From NCBI RefSeq assembly GCF_004208415.1, contig NZ_CP035758.1, positions 9,610,001 through 9,674,000 of the forward strand: a stretch of DNA of 64,000 nucleotides, given 5' to 3'. The first letter of the stretch is position 1, and every line of letters begins with the position of its first letter. Below the pieces are notes generated by a model. It saw only the letters and a list, made by a program, of their open reading frames with translations. It made no database searches and had not been told where the DNA came from. Source of the DNA: Ktedonosporobacter rubrisoli (GTDB lineage: Bacteria; Chloroflexota; Ktedonobacteria; Ktedonobacterales; Ktedonobacteraceae). Below, piece after piece: positions 45,658 through 54,206 of this stretch. Position numbers and translations under genes: made by a program.

Positions 45658-46095
45658 GTGGGTAAATTTAAGAGGGCAAGAGAGCTTATACCGCCCTGGA
45701 ATATGCCGTCTGACCCAGTGAAAGCTGTGATCTGGTTTATGGGTTGGCTTTTAAAGATCGCAGTGCGCTTCTTCTGGGTGCCAATTATCGTGATGGTGGC
45801 CCTGGAAACATACCTGAACTGGAGCACCGCAGGCCCGATGAATGGAGTTGTCGGAGGCATCATCACTTTGTTAATAGGGCTGTTTGTCTGGGCTGTTCTC
45901 TATATCCTTGAGCGCGTCTGGAAATTCTTTACCAGCGTCTCTCGTATAATCTCAGAGGTAGGTCAGCTACAGCGTAGCACCACCTCTTACAAGCCCTTTT
46001 CTCGCTTCGAAGATGCCAAATCCCGCGGAAAGGTGGTTGAAGGGACCATCATCACGGATTTAGAACAAGAGCGTAAGAAGCGCAGGCGCGAATAA
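45658..46095 (+). CDS. Small membrane protein of unknown function
   Basis: A 145-residue protein with a basic N-terminus, two or three hydrophobic spans (about residues 28-50 and 65-88) and a highly charged tail ending DLEQERKKRRRE. GTG 45658 has AAGGAAGGG 6 nt upstream, better than an ATG 22 codons earlier. No family recognised. It is convergent with manA and shares a hairpin with it. Confidence 0.65.
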   Translation: MGKFKRARELIPPWNMPSDPVKAVIWFMGWLLKIAVRFFWVPIIVMVALETYLNWSTAGPMNGVVGGIITLLIGLFVWAVLYILERVWKFFTSVSRIISEVGQLQRSTTSYKPFSRFEDAKSRGKVVEGTIITDLEQERKKRRRE

Positions 46096-46119
46096 GAGCG
46101 CTCTAGCGTTGAACGCTCT
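46095..46119. terminator. Compact bidirectional hairpin over two stop codons
   Basis: AGAGCG (46095-46100) pairs with CGCTCT (46114-46119). The stem starts at the last base of one stop codon, and the loop holds the manA stop (46103-46105). Moderate strength. Confidence 0.45.
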
Positions 46120-47152
46120 CTTGATTGCTCTTTAACCAGAGCTGCCATGCCTCATCGCTAGCGTCTGGAACATAGGAGTACAGAAAGACCCCGCAGCCTT
46201 CAAGGCGATAGGTGCCTAATGCCGCAGGTAAGACCATTGTCTGCCCTCGCGCGAGTGATTCGCGCTGTTCTAGCGCCGGACCATAGCTCACTTCCAGCTC
46301 GGCACCCAGCGAAGAGATAATGATGCAGCTCTCGCTTGTCTTATCATCAAGAGTCGTGCCCTCTTTGAAGGACATTTCGCGTGTTAAGAAATAGCGGCTG
46401 GCAACGAGGCAGCGATCCTCATATCCAGAAGCCGCAGGTAGCGTAACAGGATGCATTTTGATCTGAGGAGAGACGTCAAAGCGTGCCACATCTAAAGAGC
46501 GCTCGATATGTAATTCGCGTGGTTTGCCCGAGGCCGTGAGGCGTCCATAATCATACATGCGATAGGTGACATCTGAGTATTCCTGCAATTCATACAAAAG
46601 AACGCCGCTGCCAATAGCATGAACGGTGCCCGCAGGAACAAAGATCACATCGCCAGCCTGCACAGGTTCCTCGTGTAGTAGTTGATCCAGGTTCACATTC
46701 TCGATAGCACTTTGCACATCCGCCCGCGTGGTAGCTGTTTCAAAGCCGTGGACAATAGTTGCCCCTGGCTCGGCCGAGAGGATATACCAGAATTCGGTCT
46801 TGCCCAGCTTGCCATTTTCATGCTTAGCTGCATAGCCGTCTTCCGGGTGGACCTGGACCGAGAGCTGAGCATTGGCGTCAAGGAATTTTGCTAGTAGAGG
46901 AAAGCGTTGACCGAAGACCAACATGGCCTGCGGACCCAGTAAGGCCGGGCCCATCTCCGTAACGAGGTCTCCCAACGTTTTGCCTGCATAAAGTCCATTT
47001 TGAACAATATTGCTGACTTCAGTTTCCCACGATTCCCCAATGGCAACGTTACCTGCCGGAAGTTGCTTCCAGCCACCCTGCTCTAAATGGCGTCCACCCC
47101 AGATAGTCTCGTGTAACGATGCCTCCAACCTGATTGGATATAAATATTGCAC
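46103..47152 (-). CDS. manA: Mannose-6-phosphate isomerase, class I
   Basis: It interconverts mannose 6-phosphate and fructose 6-phosphate, feeding GDP-mannose and glycan synthesis or mannose use. 349 residues with a cupin fold. The zinc ligands are visible in QVHPEDGYAA and GKTEFWYIL, with a third in VPAGTVHAIGSG; YSDVTYRMYDYGR fits the active-site region. It is about the size of the short Bacillus-type enzymes. Transcribed alone or after the thioredoxin-like gene, 72 nt upstream. Confidence 0.92.
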   Translation of the reverse strand: MQYLYPIRLEASLHETIWGGRHLEQGGWKQLPAGNVAIGESWETEVSNIVQNGLYAGKTLGDLVTEMGPALLGPQAMLVFGQRFPLLAKFLDANAQLSVQVHPEDGYAAKHENGKLGKTEFWYILSAEPGATIVHGFETATTRADVQSAIENVNLDQLLHEEPVQAGDVIFVPAGTVHAIGSGVLLYELQEYSDVTYRMYDYGRLTASGKPRELHIERSLDVARFDVSPQIKMHPVTLPAASGYEDRCLVASRYFLTREMSFKEGTTLDDKTSESCIIISSLGAELEVSYGPALEQRESLARGQTMVLPAALGTYRLEGCGVFLYSYVPDASDEAWQLWLKSNQESVQR

Positions 47153-47224
47153 GATTCGACTTCTCCAACTACTGTAATAAAATGTTTTTGTACGAAGGAG
47201 CCATAAATGGGCCAGCTTGCTTGC

Positions 47225-47560
47225 CTAGCTTACCAGCAAGACTCCTTCGATGAGACGACGTAACTTGTCGCGCATGATAATGCCCTTATTGCGATGGATC
47301 ACCTTCCCATTCTTAAAAAAGAGAAGGGTTGGAATACCATCGATTTGCCATTGTTCGATGAGCTCCTGTTGGTTCTCGACTTCAAGCCTGGCGAATAGGA
47401 TGCGTCCCTGATACTCCTTGCTGATTGCCGCAAATTCCGGCTCAAGTATCTGGCAAGCACTACTTTGAGCCGTTGCAAAATTGACAATCACCATTTGGGG
47501 CGCATTCAGGATTTTTTCCGCGAAATCTGCGCCTGTTACTTCTATGTAGCTATCTGCCAT
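47225..47560 (-). CDS. Thioredoxin-like protein with atypical SSAC active site
   Basis: A 111-residue thioredoxin fold. The usual WCGPC is replaced by QSSAC (32-36): the nucleophilic first Cys is Ser33 and only the resolving Cys36 remains; the Trp is also lost. The cis-Pro loop GIPTLLFFKNG (Pro77) is intact. It cannot work as a normal disulfide reductase; a redox-sensing, binding or glutathionylation-type role is possible. ATG 47560 has AGAGGA upstream and is preferred to an upstream frame extension. Confidence 0.85.
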   Translation of the reverse strand: MADSYIEVTGADFAEKILNAPQMVIVNFATAQSSACQILEPEFAAISKEYQGRILFARLEVENQQELIEQWQIDGIPTLLFFKNGKVIHRNKGIIMRDKLRRLIEGVLLVS

Positions 47561-47688
47561 ACTATCCTCTTGTGTTTCTGTAAGAGTATGTTCTATTCTT
47601 CCCCAAAGTATCACTCAGGCAGATAGATGTCAAGCACAAAGAGCCATTTTAAAGCGCCGGGCCGCAGTTCTCGTGTGTGCTCACACTG

Positions 47689-49392
47689 TTAGCCAGCAAG
47701 CAGCGCCTCCGCATCCTCGATGATATAGCGATAGCCTTGCTCGGTCAAGAAAAGTTGACGATTTGCCGAAAACTCCTGGTCGCGCGTATCGCGCGTTACG
47801 ATAGAATAGAAGTAAGCTAAGCCGCCATCGCTCTTGGGGCGGAGAATGCGGCCCAGGCGCTGGGCTTCTTCTTGGCGAGAGCCAAATGTCCCCGATACCT
47901 GGATCGCGACATTTGCATCAGGCAGATCAATGGCGAAATTTGCCACTTTGCTTACAACCAGGCGCTTGAGCTCGCCCCGCCTGAACTTCTCATACAGCTT
48001 CTCACGCTGTCCATTTGACGTGCGCCCGGTGAGCAAAGGTGCGCGCAGCTCTTCGGCCAGAAGCTTAAGCTGCTCAATATATTGGCCAATAATCAGGATT
48101 TGGTCATCACAATGCCTCTCAACCAGGTGACGGGTGACTGTAAGTTTGGCCGGACTCTCGGCCGCAATGCGGTATTTCTCGCGGACCTCGGCCAGGGCAT
48201 AGTTGAGCTGTTCGTCTTCAGTTAAGCTCACCCGAATCTCATGGCATTCAGCCGTGGCGATCCAGCCCTGGCGCTCCAATTCACGCCAGGGAACATCGTA
48301 CTTCTTGGGACCAATCAGGCTGAAGACGTCAGCTTCGCGCCCATCTTCACGTACCAGGGTGGCAGTCAGGCCAAGGCGCCTACGTGCCTGAATCTCTGCT
48401 GTAACGCGAAAAACAGGCGCAGGGAGCAGGTGAACCTCATCATAGATAATCAGGCCCCAATCGTAGCTGGTAAGCAGCGAAAAATGGGGATAGTCCTCTT
48501 GCTCCGAGCCGCCATCCTCTTCTCCATTGGGACGGCGATAGGTGAGGATCTGGTATGTGCTGATCGTAATTGGCGCAATGTCTTTGCGCTCGCCAGTATA
48601 CTCGCCTACCATCTCGGGGGGAATATCGGTCTTATCGAGGATCTCATTGATCCACTGGCGAACAGCTATCGTATTAGGCGTAAGGATGAGTGTCGCGCGC
48701 TGAATATTGGCCATCGTGACAAGTCCGACAATGGTTTTGCCGGCCCCGCAAGGAAGCACAACAACTCCGCTGCCTCCGCTGGGAGCGCCTCCGGCATAAA
48801 AAGCTGCGGAGGCTGCATGCTGATAGGCGCGCGGGGCAAAATCCTTGTCCTGGTGTGACGTTTGCAATAATTGTATGGGTAGAGGAGAGCCTTCAGTATA
48901 GCCAGCAAGATCTTCGGCAGGAAAGCCAATATGAATAAGCGCCTGTTTGATGTGACCACGGCGCGAGGCATCGACCTGGATAGTATGCGTATCGAGCCGC
49001 TGCAGAAGATAAGGCTGCATACGCTTGTTATGCATAATCTCAGTAACAAGCGTGGTCTCATCTGAGGTCAGCAATAAGGCTCCATCCCGCAGAATCAGCT
49101 TGATTTTGCCATAACGGTTGATATACTCGCGAATATCGGTAGCGATATTAGACGGAATAGCATATTTGCTATACTCGCTAAGTAGCTCCAGAATATGCTG
49201 AGCGCTCATCCCACCTGCGGCAGCATTCCAGAGCGAGAGTGGCGAGAGACGGTATGTATGTATGTGTTCTGGAGATTTCTCTAATTCGGCGAATTGCGCC
49301 AATGCATCGCGTGCCTCGGCATGTCGTGGATGATCTACTTCCAGCAAGATAGTGCGGTCGCTTTGCACAATCATCGGATTGCTAGGCTTCAT
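47689..49392 (-). CDS. XPB/Rad25-type DNA helicase
   Basis: An SF2 helicase of 567 residues. The N-terminal region (about 200 residues) contains the DNA-damage-recognition-like and spacer parts; motif I is PCGAGKTI, motif II is DEVH (IIYDEVHLL), motif III LGLTATL is followed by the XPB-specific RED motif (LVREDGREADVFSLIG), and motif VI is QRLGRILRPK. In archaea and eukaryotes XPB acts in nucleotide excision repair and transcription initiation; bacterial versions are scattered. It starts 3 nt after the alpha/beta hydrolase gene, so they form an operon. Confidence 0.93.
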   Translation of the reverse strand: MKPSNPMIVQSDRTILLEVDHPRHAEARDALAQFAELEKSPEHIHTYRLSPLSLWNAAAGGMSAQHILELLSEYSKYAIPSNIATDIREYINRYGKIKLILRDGALLLTSDETTLVTEIMHNKRMQPYLLQRLDTHTIQVDASRRGHIKQALIHIGFPAEDLAGYTEGSPLPIQLLQTSHQDKDFAPRAYQHAASAAFYAGGAPSGGSGVVVLPCGAGKTIVGLVTMANIQRATLILTPNTIAVRQWINEILDKTDIPPEMVGEYTGERKDIAPITISTYQILTYRRPNGEEDGGSEQEDYPHFSLLTSYDWGLIIYDEVHLLPAPVFRVTAEIQARRRLGLTATLVREDGREADVFSLIGPKKYDVPWRELERQGWIATAECHEIRVSLTEDEQLNYALAEVREKYRIAAESPAKLTVTRHLVERHCDDQILIIGQYIEQLKLLAEELRAPLLTGRTSNGQREKLYEKFRRGELKRLVVSKVANFAIDLPDANVAIQVSGTFGSRQEEAQRLGRILRPKSDGGLAYFYSIVTRDTRDQEFSANRQLFLTEQGYRYIIEDAEALLAG

Positions 49393-49395
49393 GTT

Positions 49396-50061
49396 TTATA
49401 CTCCGGGCATATTTGCCCATGTCCTGATATATTTCAGAATAGCGTTGATCGCTGCTTCTTCGTAGCCCCTCATAAGATGGCGAGCCCCGGTAACTACTTT
49501 AATACCCTTGGGGCCAGGTAGCTGTTCAACGAAGGGCTCTAACTTATATAGCGGGCAGATTTCATCAAACTCGCCAGTGACAAAGAGCTTGGGGCGTTCA
49601 AAAGGCTTGGTAAGTCCACGTGTGGCCCGAAAAAGAGGGAGGCTGATGGCAACGATGGTACGCACACGTTTATCGAAAGGGGCGTATAAGAGTGTGGCGT
49701 AAGCACCAAAGGCATGGCCAACGACGCATACTTTGGCCGAGTTCGCCTTCGGGTGAGTAATCACAGTATCGATGGCTCCGGCAAGATCTAGCGGCTCCAG
49801 ACGGCCATCTGTTTGCTGGCCCTGACTCTTGCCAACGCCGCGAAAATTGAATCTGAACGCAATCATGCCAGCTGCGGCCAGACTCCTGGCTAAGGCTACT
49901 GTGAGTGTGTCATTCATATCACTGCTGGCTGGCTGTGGATGACACAGAATAATGACAGGGGCCATATCAATGCCGGCTGGCTCGTGCAGCACTCCCTCCA
50001 GGAGAAATGCCGGCTGCCCCTTGCTATAAAATGTTACTGGTCGCTCGGCTTGTGAGGTCAT
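49396..50061 (-). CDS. Alpha/beta hydrolase-fold protein lacking the nucleophile Ser
   Basis: A 221-residue alpha/beta hydrolase related to the dienelactone hydrolase/YfhR-like group (ILCHPQPASSDMND, FRFNFRGVGKSQG). The nucleophile elbow reads GHAFG (115-119), with Ala117 where Ser is expected. The other triad residues appear intact: Asp in GEFDEICP and His in GARHLM. So classic esterase activity is unlikely, unless this is a recent mutation (GCC for TCC is one base). ATG 50061 has GGAAGG 7 nt upstream. First gene of the operon with XPB. Confidence 0.85.
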   Translation of the reverse strand: MTSQAERPVTFYSKGQPAFLLEGVLHEPAGIDMAPVIILCHPQPASSDMNDTLTVALARSLAAAGMIAFRFNFRGVGKSQGQQTDGRLEPLDLAGAIDTVITHPKANSAKVCVVGHAFGAYATLLYAPFDKRVRTIVAISLPLFRATRGLTKPFERPKLFVTGEFDEICPLYKLEPFVEQLPGPKGIKVVTGARHLMRGYEEAAINAILKYIRTWANMPGV

Positions 50062-50812
50062 CTTTTGCCCTTCCGCTACCCTGATGACTTGCAACTTGAT
50101 TTCTATATTATCTCAGGAGAAGTCAGGCGTCAACTTTTTACGAGAAAACCTAGCGAATGGCAAGCGTGGCCTGGCTTGAGAGCACCCAAAAGTCATATTG
50201 TGTGAGATCCGGGCCAATTTCTTACGAAATATATAATCAACTTGATGAGCCCTTTGCATGGAGGCCGAAGAGTGTTATACTGAGTATGACATCTATATAC
50301 CTATTTTTTAGTATGTCTTTGGTGTCGTGTATCCGTGTGTCGCATGGAGGACTATCCATTCCCATCTCGCGTATTTCTATTCCGGTGCTAAGTCATCTTC
50401 CTGGTGATAATCACTTATTCGAGAAGAAAATAAGGGGCAAGGCAAATTTTTATTTTCGTAGCGAGCCTCTTTCTTCTCTCATCCTGCGCGATGTCCTTCT
50501 GGGGGATGGATCTCGTCAGGTCCTTTTCGTCATGGCACACTAGCGGCATTGGCTAGTATGCTGCTGCCAGCTTCCTTAAAATTGGAATACGGTTAAAACA
50601 GTTTGCAGAGATACTATTACGTCCCGGGGTGCCTATGTTTTAACAAAATTTGTGACTTGCGTAATAGCGATCTTCGTTGTACTGTTGTATCTGTAGCGGG
50701 TAAGGTAAGCAGGTTTTAATAACCTCGCTGGCAGTGGAGAAACGTAGTAGCCGATGCGGTTTTCAAGAGGTATACTTGGTGTGTATAGTGAAATGTAGAG
50801 GCAGGAGCACAC
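50062..50812. other. Divergent intergenic region, hydrolase / REC-GGDEF gene
   Basis: About 750 nt. A 128-codon frame at 50157-50543 has no ribosome binding site, no recognisable protein features and an AT-rich start; I did not accept it. A weak promoter for the GGDEF gene is TTCAAG (50762-50767), 16 nt, TATAGT (50784-50789). Otherwise I see nothing. Confidence 0.4.
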
Positions 50813-51853
50813 ATGTATAGTATTTTAGTCGTCGAGGGAGAGGGCTCAATAACCAGGCTGCTCAAGGAGACTCTCGGTATTAAAGAGTATCAATCCATCA
50901 TGGTCCTCAATGGCGAAGATGCTATACATTTTGCTCTACGCGAAATACCACATCTCATTATCATCGACTTTATGCTGCCGGGGACAGATTGCTATGAGGT
51001 GGTCAGGCGCTTGAGGGCTCATCCTAAGAGCATGCATATTCCGATTGTCGTCGTGAATGCCAGTCGCTCAACTGCCGACGAGGTACGCGCCTTTGAGTTT
51101 GGCGTCGATAGTTACGTTACCAGGCCTTTTACCTCTGAAGAGCTAATGGCGCGTGTGCGCAGGCAATTACAGCGTATGCAACAAAGTTCCCTTTCCCCTC
51201 TTACTCAACTTCCCGGTGGTTTACAGGTCGAACGAGCCATTGACTACAAATTAAGTAGCCTGGAACCCTGGAGTATTCTTTACCTCGATCTTGATAACTT
51301 TAAGGCCTTTAACGATGTCTATGGCTTTCTTGCTGGCAACGATATGATTATGCTCGTAGGGCGAATCTGCCAGCGTGTGGTGTACGACTATGGCAATATC
51401 GATGATTTCGTTGGCCATATTGGCGGTGACGATTTCGTGATTGTCACCACGCCAGAGCGGGCAACGATCCTCTACCGGCATATTCTTGAGCTCTACAAGA
51501 AAGAAAGCGTTACACTGTATCGTAAGGAAGATCTGGAGCGTGGATCGATTAGTGGAGTTGATCGAAAAGGTAGGCCATATCAGTTCCCCTTAGTTTCTCT
51601 CTCAATTGGCGTAGTTAGTGATCAAATACGTTGCTCCCCTAGCTTCGATGAGATCGGGACTCTGGCCGCTGAGGCGAAGCGACACGCTAAACAATCTTCC
51701 AACAATGTTTTTCACATCTCGTCTCAATGGAGTAAGTCCCGTCAAGATTATCCTCACTCGCTACATTCATCCCCTTCATTTAGTAAAGCTAGCTACCTGG
51801 GTCGAAATCTGTTCTACTTTATTGAAGAGGATGCCCTCGCCGAATTTAAATAG
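50813..51853 (+). CDS. Response regulator with diguanylate cyclase-like (REC-GGDEF) domains
   Basis: 346 residues. The receiver domain keeps Asp52 (IIIDFMLPG) but the conserved Lys is Arg104 (VTRPF) and the acidic pair is EGE, so its phosphorylation may be altered. The GGDEF domain has YLDLDNFKAFND, then GGDDF at 204-208 (a permitted variant) and VSLSIGV. No upstream RxxD inhibitory site is seen. If active it makes cyclic di-GMP. A 50-residue Ser-rich tail follows. ATG 50813 has GGCAGGAG upstream. Monocistronic. Confidence 0.85.
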   Translation: MYSILVVEGEGSITRLLKETLGIKEYQSIMVLNGEDAIHFALREIPHLIIIDFMLPGTDCYEVVRRLRAHPKSMHIPIVVVNASRSTADEVRAFEFGVDSYVTRPFTSEELMARVRRQLQRMQQSSLSPLTQLPGGLQVERAIDYKLSSLEPWSILYLDLDNFKAFNDVYGFLAGNDMIMLVGRICQRVVYDYGNIDDFVGHIGGDDFVIVTTPERATILYRHILELYKKESVTLYRKEDLERGSISGVDRKGRPYQFPLVSLSIGVVSDQIRCSPSFDEIGTLAAEAKRHAKQSSNNVFHISSQWSKSRQDYPHSLHSSPSFSKASYLGRNLFYFIEEDALAEFK

Positions 51854-51917
51854 GGCGGGGCCATCCTCTCGCTACTTTATGCGCTGTGAAGGTATTCTGG
51901 TGGCAAACCGGCTTCGT

Positions 51918-52504
51918 TTAGGCGTTGCCAAAAATCAGGGCCGCCAGGAAGACCAGCGCGCCACTGCCCACTACTTGAATCATGGAGAGTAACCAGCTTG
52001 TGCCGAAGTAACGATGCCTGATAGCTGCGATGACGATGAGCTCAATGGCAACAATGATATAGGCCGTGAGTAAGGCTAGCTGAAGGTGGTTTATCAGGAA
52101 CGGTAGGGTATGTAGGGCGCCTCCAATAAAGGTCATAATGCCTGTAATTGCTCCTCTGGCAATAGGATTTCCCCGCCCAGTGAGTACCCCATCATCGGAG
52201 AGCGCTTCGGAAAATGCCATGCTGATACCCGCTCCGGTAGCTGCAGCTATGCCGACCAGGAAGGCGGTAAATGGTCGTTGCGTGGCGAAGGCCGTGGCAA
52301 AGATAGGGGCCAGCGTCGAGACTGAGCCGTCCATCAGGCCTGCTAGCCCTGGCTGTACTACACGCAGGATGAAGTCTGTAGATGAAGTATCATGCGCTGT
52401 TAATGCTTTGATTATTCCTTTGATGCCCTGGGGGCTAGAGCTTTTTCTGCCTGATCCGTTGTGCTTTCCGTGTCGATTGCGCTTGCGTTTCCATTTTTTT
52501 GCAT
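51918..52504 (-). pseudogene. VIT/CCC1-family metal transporter with a one-base frameshift
   Basis: The conserved part (MDGSVSTLAPIFATAF and following spans; four or five in all) belongs to the VIT1/CCC1 iron/manganese transporter family. Read from 52334 alone it would lack its N-terminus, but the same frame extends upstream as KALTAHDTSSTDFILRVVQPG. The only well-placed start, ATG 52504 with AGGAG 7 nt upstream, is in another frame. One extra base is needed, either in the T7 tract at 52494-52500 (A7 in the mRNA, next to the start) or in the G5 tract at 52430-52434. It may be a real mutation, a sequencing error, or slippage: A-AAA-AAT is a -1 slippery heptamer in the right frame. Confidence 0.75.
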
Positions 52505-52532
52505 AAAAAAACTCCTGCTGGCTTTGGATTAT

Positions 52533-52552
52533 CCAGTCTATCGATAGATTGG
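52533..52552. promoter_or_regulatory. Palindrome upstream of the VIT gene
   Basis: CCAGTCTATCGATAGATTGG is an imperfect 20-bp palindrome just ahead of the VIT ribosome binding site; it could be an operator or a 5' leader hairpin. Confidence 0.4.
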
Positions 52553-52555
52553 TTA

Positions 52556-52608
52556 CCTTAATTTAGTGTGCCCTAATTTAGGTGATACTAATAATGATAA
52601 TTATTCTC
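52556..52608. promoter_or_regulatory. Metal-regulator sites: Fur-box-like sequence and TAATTTAG repeats
   Basis: Bases 52590-52608 match the 19-bp Fur consensus at 16 positions (core ATAATGATAAT). Next to it TAATTTAG occurs at 52559-52566 and 52574-52581, 15 nt apart, within a CCTAATTTAGG context that recalls DtxR/MntR-type sites. Their place between the VIT transporter (minus strand) and the next gene (plus strand) suggests metal control of one or both. Confidence 0.65.
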
Positions 52609-52786
52609 ATTCTCACTGGGGAGATTGTACAACTTATACTCATGCGTGTCAAGTGCGTTAGCGGGACGCTGGAGAGTAAGCGGAGCGAGATCTTGCTGAG
52701 CGTCGCGCGAGGGCGAAAAGCTCCACTACTACATGCTATGTGCTATAGTTATATGGGTATAGTTCGCAAGCTACTTGTAACGAAAG

Positions 52787-53224
52787 GTGGTAGTTGCTAC
52801 GAGTCAGGAACATGACGAAAAGCTGCTAGAGGCAGAGGGCGATCCCGAGGCGAAGGATCAGATGGCCCGGCGGCTGGCCTTGCGTAAAAATACAAAACGT
52901 GTCTTGCAGGAAAGCGGCCTTGCCGAGATGCTGCAGGGGATCAATAAAAATCTGCTCAAGTGGCGAGGACGTATTGAAGAATACGATACAATGCTGCTCC
53001 TTAGATGGGGAACGCTTACAACCCGGCGCCATATGTGGATTGAAATCATCGATGATACCATTCGTTTTCGGCTCCAGGAGCACCGCAGATGTGCTAAATC
53101 GGCGCCTGAGTGCGATGGAGAATATCATAGCTTCACCAAAGAGATGTGGTCGGATCGGGCCTTTTTTCAGGCCGAATTAAAGAAATACTATGATCGACCT
53201 GTGGCTGAAACATCCTCTGATTGA
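52787..53224 (+). CDS. Hypothetical protein
   Basis: A 145-residue charged, soluble protein with a helical first half (EHDEKLLEAEGDPEAKDQM) and a second half containing WIEIIDDTIRFRLQEHRR. The Cys residues show no zinc pattern. No family recognised. The start is GTG 52787 with a poor ribosome binding site; a TATAGT lies about 40 nt upstream. It is divergent from the VIT gene, so it may share the metal-responsive control. Confidence 0.55.
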   Translation: MVVATSQEHDEKLLEAEGDPEAKDQMARRLALRKNTKRVLQESGLAEMLQGINKNLLKWRGRIEEYDTMLLLRWGTLTTRRHMWIEIIDDTIRFRLQEHRRCAKSAPECDGEYHSFTKEMWSDRAFFQAELKKYYDRPVAETSSD

Positions 53225-53265
53225 AATAGCTACCTTCCCAGCTATATGGCAGACAAAGCACTTTT

Positions 53266-53290
53266 CAGGCCAAAACAGCCTGGCTTTCTT
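53266..53290 (+). terminator. Weak terminator after the hypothetical gene
   Basis: CAGGC (53266-53270), loop of 7, GCCTG (53278-53282), then GCTTTCTT. Confidence 0.45.
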
Positions 53291-53344
53291 GCTAGCGCGG
53301 CAAGAGAGTGGGCCATTTTTAAGGTAAGTGCGTGTGCAGAGCGC

Positions 53345-54013
53345 TCAGGATATTGGCTCCAGGGGTAGAATACTGACGGCGCCTATGCTCTCCACAAATT
53401 TGCTGACTGCCTGATAATTGGGATCGGCGTAGAAGTGAGTTCTTTCTGCCTCGCTGGACCAGTTGAAAAGGTTGAGCAAGAGAGGGCTATCGTGATAAGA
53501 GGTATGTAGGGTACTGGGAGCATTGGGAGCCGCAGGGTCGCTGGTTGTGATGGTAGTCTCGGTTAAGCCGCGGGCCAGAAAGGCAAAGGCAAGCATGGGC
53601 TGGGCTGCCTGGCGCCGCAGGCCTTCGATCCAGCCTCGCTGGGCGAACTCAACTTGTTCAGGCAGCACATTGGTGAGATGGGCAGCTGCTATGGAAGGGG
53701 TTGCGGCCGGACGGCTGTAGCCCCAGATATAGCGCATAAGCCATTGTTCTGGTACTGCCGTCAGGGCTTCGGCGACAGAGGTGAGCAAGAGATTCTTTGG
53801 ATTATAGCGCTCCTGAGCCCTATGCCAGCTCTCCTCATCTTCCCACGTTGTCAATAAAAAGTAGTAGGTTTCCTTTCCTCTATTGCGGTAGTTGCGTGAA
53901 GTAACAAGTCCCGGCGCATTGCGAATAGTATCGATTACTTGTCGCACGCGAGCTGTGACGTCAGCATCTCTTCCCGGGTGAGTATAGGCCAATGTAACTA
54001 CCAATAATTCCAT
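53345..54013 (-). CDS. Antibiotic-biosynthesis-monooxygenase (ABM)-like double-domain protein
   Basis: A 222-residue protein that looks like two ferredoxin-like ABM domains. The first half has the typical start LLVVTLAYTHPGRDADVTARV and NAPGLVTSRNYRNRG...YYFLLTTWEDEESW, the second ends with LLNLFNWSSEAERTHFYADPNYQ. Such proteins include monooxygenases and haem-degrading enzymes, but many are uncharacterised. ATG 54013 begins at the conserved domain; no ribosome binding site is seen, only a T-rich leader, so the start is uncertain. Confidence 0.65.
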   Translation of the reverse strand: MELLVVTLAYTHPGRDADVTARVRQVIDTIRNAPGLVTSRNYRNRGKETYYFLLTTWEDEESWHRAQERYNPKNLLLTSVAEALTAVPEQWLMRYIWGYSRPAATPSIAAAHLTNVLPEQVEFAQRGWIEGLRRQAAQPMLAFAFLARGLTETTITTSDPAAPNAPSTLHTSYHDSPLLLNLFNWSSEAERTHFYADPNYQAVSKFVESIGAVSILPLEPIS

Positions 54014-54206
54014 AATTTTTACCATAAAAATAAAAAAAACTGCTTGTTTCAGGTGTGGATAGCATAGCATAAGCTAATTATCTGCGCAATAGTGACGATA
54101 TGAGCTCACGTACCTATGGAAAAGTGAATCTAGACAGAAGGTAGAATGCCCACTATACTGCTCATTACAGAAAAAATTTCTGCACATCAACCGGGAGGAA
54201 GTAAAA

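Noticed and set aside
50157..50543. 128-codon plus-strand frame upstream of the REC-GGDEF gene
   Set aside because: No ribosome binding site, unusual composition and no family; likely a chance frame in intergenic DNA.
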